DNA of 7,896 bases from an uncultured Lachnospiraceae bacterium (lineage in GTDB: Bacteria > Bacillota > Clostridia > Lachnospirales > Lachnospiraceae). Positions within the stretch are counted from its first letter, which is position 1. The number at the start of each line of letters is the position of its first letter. A program made the translations under genes and the position numbers. This document shows, in pieces, positions 4,915 to 7,896 of this stretch. The notes beneath the pieces were generated by a model that was not told where the DNA came from, searched no databases, and worked only from the letters and a program-made list of their open reading frames with translations. The DNA lies in the NCBI GenBank assembly GCA_947594085.1, contig CANQEB010000101.1, forward strand, positions 1 to 7,896, given 5' to 3'.

Positions 4915-4995
4915 GTGAAACAGCATCGGTTTTGGGCATGGTGCGCCGTCTTTTGCATGGCTATGGTGATGTTCACAGGGTACAAACATAAGTAG
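4915..4995 (+). CDS. 26-residue single-span membrane peptide
   Basis: GTG start with a near-perfect GGAGGTGAT (4902-4910) and 8 bp from GGAGG to the start; stop TAG 4993-4995. The product has a basic head (MKQHRF), a hydrophobic centre (WAWCAVFCMAMVMF, about residues 7-20) with two cysteines and three methionines, and a basic end (TGYKHK). It is best read as a small integral membrane protein with a Cys/Met-rich span. It lies between a structured leader and the DUF6110 and metal ATPase genes, so a role as a subunit or modulator of the ATPase is plausible but unproven. Spacing to the next gene is 59 bp. The length alone could be chance; the ribosome site and membrane pattern argue against that. 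Confidence 0.6.
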   Translation: MKQHRFWAWCAVFCMAMVMFTGYKHK

Positions 4996-5054
4996 GATGG
5001 CAGTGAAGGAGAACAGTAAAAGAAATCAGTAAAAGAGAACAGGGAGGACATGCT

Positions 5055-5357
5055 ATGAATTATGAAAAGTGCTTGAAGAGTCTTGCTGTATTTGCGGGAG
5101 GGATTTTGTTCGGCTCTGCCGGATTGAAGCTGCTGTCCAGCCGGGACGCAAAAAAGGTCTATACCCACGCCACTGCCGCGGCTCTGCGGGTGAAGGAGTC
5201 GGTCATGGAGACAGTGACCACCGTGGAAGAGAACGCCGCAGATATACTGGCATCAGCGAAGGATCTGAACAATCGGCGGGCGGAACAGGAAGCTGCGGAC
5301 GCCGCCGGATATGCGGAAGAGGAAAACACAGACGTTCCTGAACAGGAGGAGAACTGA
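5055..5357 (+). CDS. DUF6110 family small membrane protein
   Basis: 100 residues; ATG with GGGAGGA (5042-5048) upstream. The N-terminus holds one Gly-rich membrane helix (about residues 9-27, LAVFAGGILFGSAGLKLL). Next comes SSRDAKKVYTHATAAALRVK, a long amphipathic helix (about 37-77), and an acidic tail rich in Glu. This matches my recollection of DUF6110 proteins, which are found beside heavy-metal P-type ATPases in Clostridia. The layout resembles small YtxH-like anchored helical proteins. It likely sits in the cytoplasmic membrane with the charged helix inside, perhaps as an accessory to the ATPase encoded 5 bp downstream. Function is unknown. Confidence 0.75.
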   Translation: MNYEKCLKSLAVFAGGILFGSAGLKLLSSRDAKKVYTHATAAALRVKESVMETVTTVEENAADILASAKDLNNRRAEQEAADAAGYAEEENTDVPEQEEN

Positions 5358-5362
5358 CCGGT

Positions 5363-7450
5363 ATGAACGTAACCGTGAAGCATCGCAGCCGGGGCCGCAT
5401 CCGAGTTCAGATGGCGCAGCCCCGGATGTCACTGGAACAGGCTGATCTGCTGGAGTGCTATCTTCAAAGGCTTCCGGACGTCACAAGGGCTGTCGTTCAT
5501 GAGCGGACCCGTTGTGCCATTGTGGAATATCAGGGTTGTGAGGCGGACGTTTTAAGGGCGTTCAGACGTTTTTCTTATAAAATGGAGGAGCTGTGCCCGC
5601 CTCTCAACAGCAGCCGGACGCTGAACCGAACCTATGAAGAGAAGCTGGTGGGCATGGTTGCCGCAAAAGCCGTGACCACGCTTTTCTTTCCAATGCCTTT
5701 GCGGGCTGTCTACACTGTCTGGAAATCTATCCCGCACTTATACCGCGGCATACGATGCATTTTGCGGGGACAGATGTATGTGGAGGTGCTGGACGCCCTT
5801 TCAATCGGGATCTCGCTGATCCGGGGCGATTTTTCCACTGCATCTTCGGTGCGCTTCCTTCTCGGATTGGGTGAGCTTCTGGAGGAGTGGACCCGCAAAA
5901 AGTCTGTCAGCGATCTGGCGCAGTGCATGGCTCTGAATGTTGACCGGGTTTGGCTTAAGACACCGCAGGGTGATGTTCTCGTGCCGTTGTCACAGATCCG
6001 GGAGGGCGATCAGCTGCGCGTCCGGCTGGGAGGTCTGATCCCGCTTGACGGTGTGATCACCGAGGGGGAGGTCATGGTCAACCAGGCGTCTCTCACCGGG
6101 GAGTCCATACCGGTTCCCAAGCGCACGGGCATGACAGTCTACGCGGGGACGGTGGTGGAGGAGGGCGAGTGTGTCCTTCAGGCTGCGGGCCAGTCGGGAA
6201 GCAGCCGTTACGATAAGATTGTAGCCATGATCGAACAGTCGGAGTCCTTAAAATCCACGGCGGAGAGCCGTGCGGCAAATCTGGCGGACCGGCTGGTGCC
6301 TTACACTCTGGCGGGCAGCCTGCTCACATACTTATTGACCAGAAATGTTTCCAGGGCTCTGTCCGTACTCATGGTGGATTTCTCCTGCGCCCTGAAGCTT
6401 TCCATGCCTCTGGCGGTTCTTTCCGCGATGCGGGAGGCGGGCGGTTTCCATGTGACGGTGAAGGGCGGCAGGTATCTGGAGAAGATTGCCCTGGCGGACA
6501 CGGTTGTCTTTGACAAGACCGGCACGTTGACGCACGCCTGCCCGGTGGTCGCGGAAGTCGTACCGTTCGGCGGGCATGACCGGACGGATATGCTCCGGCT
6601 GGCGGCCTGTCTGGAAGAACATTTCCCGCATTCCATGGCGAACGCCGTTGTTCAAGCCGCGCGGGAACAGGGACTGTCCCATGAGGAAATGCACTCGGAG
6701 GTAGAGTACATCGTCGCCCACGGCATCGCCAGCGAGGTAAATGGCAGGCGGGTCGTCATCGGCAGCGCGCATTTTGTCTTTGAGGATGAGCATTGCATGA
6801 TTCCGGATGGCGACAAGGCGCGTTTTGACGCTCTGCCGGATCGGTATTCCCACCTGTATCTGGCGATCAGCGGCGTACTGTCCGCTGTGGTCTGCATCTC
6901 GGATCCCCTGCGGCAGGAGGCCGGTTCGGTGATTCGCAGCCTGCGCGATCTGGGTATCCGTCGGGTGGTCATGCTCACCGGAGACAGTGAGCGTACCGCT
7001 GCCGCGATTGCTGCTGAGATCGGTGCAGACGAATATCAGGCGGAGATCCTGCCCGCGGATAAGGCTGATTTTGTGGAGGCAGAGCGGGCAAAAGGACATA
7101 CGGTCATCATGATCGGAGACGGCATCAATGATTCCCCGGCGCTGTCCAGGGCCGATGTGGGCATTGCCATCAGCGACGGCGCGGCGATTGCCAGGGAGAT
7201 CGCGGACATCACCATTGCCGCGGACAGCCTGTTTGAGCTGGTCAGTCTGCGGCGGATTGCTGATCGCCTGACCGGCCGCATCCGCTCCAATTACCGTTTT
7301 GTCATCGGATTCAATGGCTCCCTGATCGCGTTGGGAGCGCTGGGTGTGCTGGCTCCGGCGGCATCCGCCATGCTGCACAACCTTTCTACGCTGGGCGTCA
7401 GCCTGCGGAGCATGACGAATCTGCTGGAAACGAATGAAAGCAAGTTTTGA
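5363..7450 (+). CDS. P1B-type heavy-metal-transporting ATPase
   Basis: 695 residues; ATG 5 bp after the DUF6110 stop, with AGGAGGA at 5344-5350. The N-terminal domain (about 1-75, HRSRGRIRVQM then RAVVHERTRCAIVEY) resembles HMA but lacks the CxxC metal site. Actuator domain: TGES at 245-248. The transport helix carries SCALKLSMP (341-349) in place of the usual CPC. Phosphorylation site D384 is in DKTGT. The nucleotide domain has H423 in FPHSMA, where the usual HP pair is HS. Hinge: TGDSE (539-543) and GDGINDSPALSRADVG (585-600). The C-terminal membrane pair ends in LHNLSTLGVSLRSM. It should pump a metal ion out of the cytoplasm using ATP. The atypical motif leaves the metal open; association with a DtxR-family gene favours Fe, Mn or Zn. 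Confidence 0.9.
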   Translation: MNVTVKHRSRGRIRVQMAQPRMSLEQADLLECYLQRLPDVTRAVVHERTRCAIVEYQGCEADVLRAFRRFSYKMEELCPPLNSSRTLNRTYEEKLVGMVAAKAVTTLFFPMPLRAVYTVWKSIPHLYRGIRCILRGQMYVEVLDALSIGISLIRGDFSTASSVRFLLGLGELLEEWTRKKSVSDLAQCMALNVDRVWLKTPQGDVLVPLSQIREGDQLRVRLGGLIPLDGVITEGEVMVNQASLTGESIPVPKRTGMTVYAGTVVEEGECVLQAAGQSGSSRYDKIVAMIEQSESLKSTAESRAANLADRLVPYTLAGSLLTYLLTRNVSRALSVLMVDFSCALKLSMPLAVLSAMREAGGFHVTVKGGRYLEKIALADTVVFDKTGTLTHACPVVAEVVPFGGHDRTDMLRLAACLEEHFPHSMANAVVQAAREQGLSHEEMHSEVEYIVAHGIASEVNGRRVVIGSAHFVFEDEHCMIPDGDKARFDALPDRYSHLYLAISGVLSAVVCISDPLRQEAGSVIRSLRDLGIRRVVMLTGDSERTAAAIAAEIGADEYQAEILPADKADFVEAERAKGHTVIMIGDGINDSPALSRADVGIAISDGAAIAREIADITIAADSLFELVSLRRIADRLTGRIRSNYRFVIGFNGSLIALGALGVLAPAASAMLHNLSTLGVSLRSMTNLLETNESKF

Positions 7451-7487
7451 TGTTGGTTACACCTGGCAAACCGTATTTTGATTTAAG

Positions 7488-7519
7488 AAAGAAAGCCGCT
7501 TTGCGGAGCGGTTTTCTTT
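7488..7519 (+). terminator. Intrinsic terminator after the ATPase gene
   Basis: AAAGAAAGCCGCT pairs with AGCGGTTTTCTTT over 13 bp (one G-T wobble) around a TTGCGG loop, with the T-rich arm on the 3' side. It lies 37 bp after the ATPase stop and separates this operon from the ABC transporter gene. Confidence 0.85.
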
Positions 7520-7529
7520 AAGGATAACA

Positions 7530-7545
7530 GTTAGGTGCTGCTAAC
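7530..7545. promoter_or_regulatory. Operator-like palindrome 3 (GTTAG-N6-CTAAC)
   Basis: GTTAG-GTGCTG-CTAAC has the same half-sites and 6-bp spacing as the two palindromes before the DUF2325-dtxR operon, but a different centre. It abuts a -10-like TATAAG (7547-7552), so a bound repressor would block the ABC transporter promoter. No convincing -35 is visible. Confidence 0.6.
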
Positions 7546-7583
7546 TTATAAGCAGTTTCAAATGAAGGGAGGGGTAATCGGAA

Positions 7584-7896
7584 ATGGAAACAAACGCGGA
7601 ACAGGCGCGGGAGCAGCTAAAAAATTTTTTGGAAATCGTTGACCTCACAAAATCCTTTGGCAGCGGAGATACTAAACAGGAGGTGCTTCGGGGGCTCAGC
7701 TTCTCTGTGGAAAAGGGAGAATTCTGCGTGCTTCTCGGACCTTCCGGTTCGGGTAAATCCACACTGCTGAACATCATCGGAGGGATCGACAGTGCCGACT
7801 CCGGCTATATCTCTATCGGCGGCGATAAATTGAAGGAACTGGGAGAAAAACGCCTGACGCAGTACCGCCGCCGTCATCTCGGCTATGTCTTTCAGC
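7584..7896 (+). CDS. ABC transporter ATP-binding protein, MacB/LolD type (partial)
   Basis: ATG 7584 with GGGAGGGG 9 bp upstream. The frame stays open to the window edge, giving 104 residues of an expected 225-260. After a short polar extension (about 1-14), it reads LEIVDLTKSFG, then the Walker A motif GPSGSGKST (52-60) followed by LLNIIGGIDSADSG, and the Q-loop in YVFQ (Q104) at the edge. The wording LLNIIGGID, with KLKELGEKRLTQYRRRHLGYVFQ, is typical of the MacB/LolD/SalX group, whose partners are FtsX-like permeases that export peptides, lipids or antibiotics rather than importing metals. Signature motif and Walker B lie outside the window. The upstream palindrome suggests control by the DtxR-family regulator. 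Confidence 0.9.
   Translation, partial: METNAEQAREQLKNFLEIVDLTKSFGSGDTKQEVLRGLSFSVEKGEFCVLLGPSGSGKSTLLNIIGGIDSADSGYISIGGDKLKELGEKRLTQYRRRHLGYVFQ

Noticed and set aside
4809..4991. 60-codon frame overlapping the structured leader and micropeptide
   Set aside because: It has no ribosome site, its content resembles no family, and it conflicts with the better-supported micropeptide frame.
6332..7378. Antisense open frame of 348 codons inside the ATPase gene
   Set aside because: It lies fully opposite a clearly conserved ATPase with all core motifs; the antisense product shows no recognisable domain.
7454..7473. GGTT-N10-AACC inverted repeat after the ATPase gene as a fourth operator
   Set aside because: Spacing and half-sites differ from GTTAG-N6-CTAAC; probably chance.

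Overview
This looks like a chromosomal stretch from a gut-type Clostridia (Lachnospiraceae/Oscillospiraceae-like). The basis is strong AGGAGG ribosome sites, GTG/TTG starts, moderately GC-rich codon use, and families typical of that group (DUF2325, DUF6110, DUF3791). All supported genes are on the + strand. I saw no rRNA, tRNA, CRISPR array or insertion sequence, and no gene-free stretch over 300 bases.

Layout. (1) 1-162: tail of an unrecognised, probably frameshifted gene. (2) 190-917: a regulatory region with four TTCC repeats spaced exactly 11 bp apart, then a secreted acidic repeat protein. (3) 1011-3204: an OmpR-type response regulator and its membrane histidine kinase, overlapping by 11 bp. 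The kinase has a 30-bp in-frame tandem repeat next to its first membrane helix. (4) 3252-3891: an AT-richer accessory island with its own strong promoter. It holds a DUF3791 protein, what appears to be an internally deleted DUF3990 gene (only about 38 codons left), and a third small acidic protein. (5) 3928-7519: a metal-homeostasis locus of DUF2325 protein, DtxR/MntR-type metalloregulator, 26-residue membrane peptide, DUF6110 membrane protein and P1B-type metal ATPase, closed by a terminator. (6) 7530-7896: the start of a MacB/LolD-type ABC ATPase gene, cut by the window edge.

How it works together. The palindrome GTTAG-N6-CTAAC occurs twice in the leader of the DUF2325-dtxR operon and once upstream of the ABC gene. 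The simplest reading is that the encoded DtxR-family protein represses its own operon and the ABC transporter in response to metal. The ATPase genes seem to have a separate promoter at the end of dtxR and an 86-nt leader predicted to fold as a three-way junction just before the micropeptide ribosome site. That leader, the micropeptide and the palindrome regulon are the best candidates for something undescribed. In the left half, the TTCC array suggests that the neighbouring two-component system controls the secreted protein.
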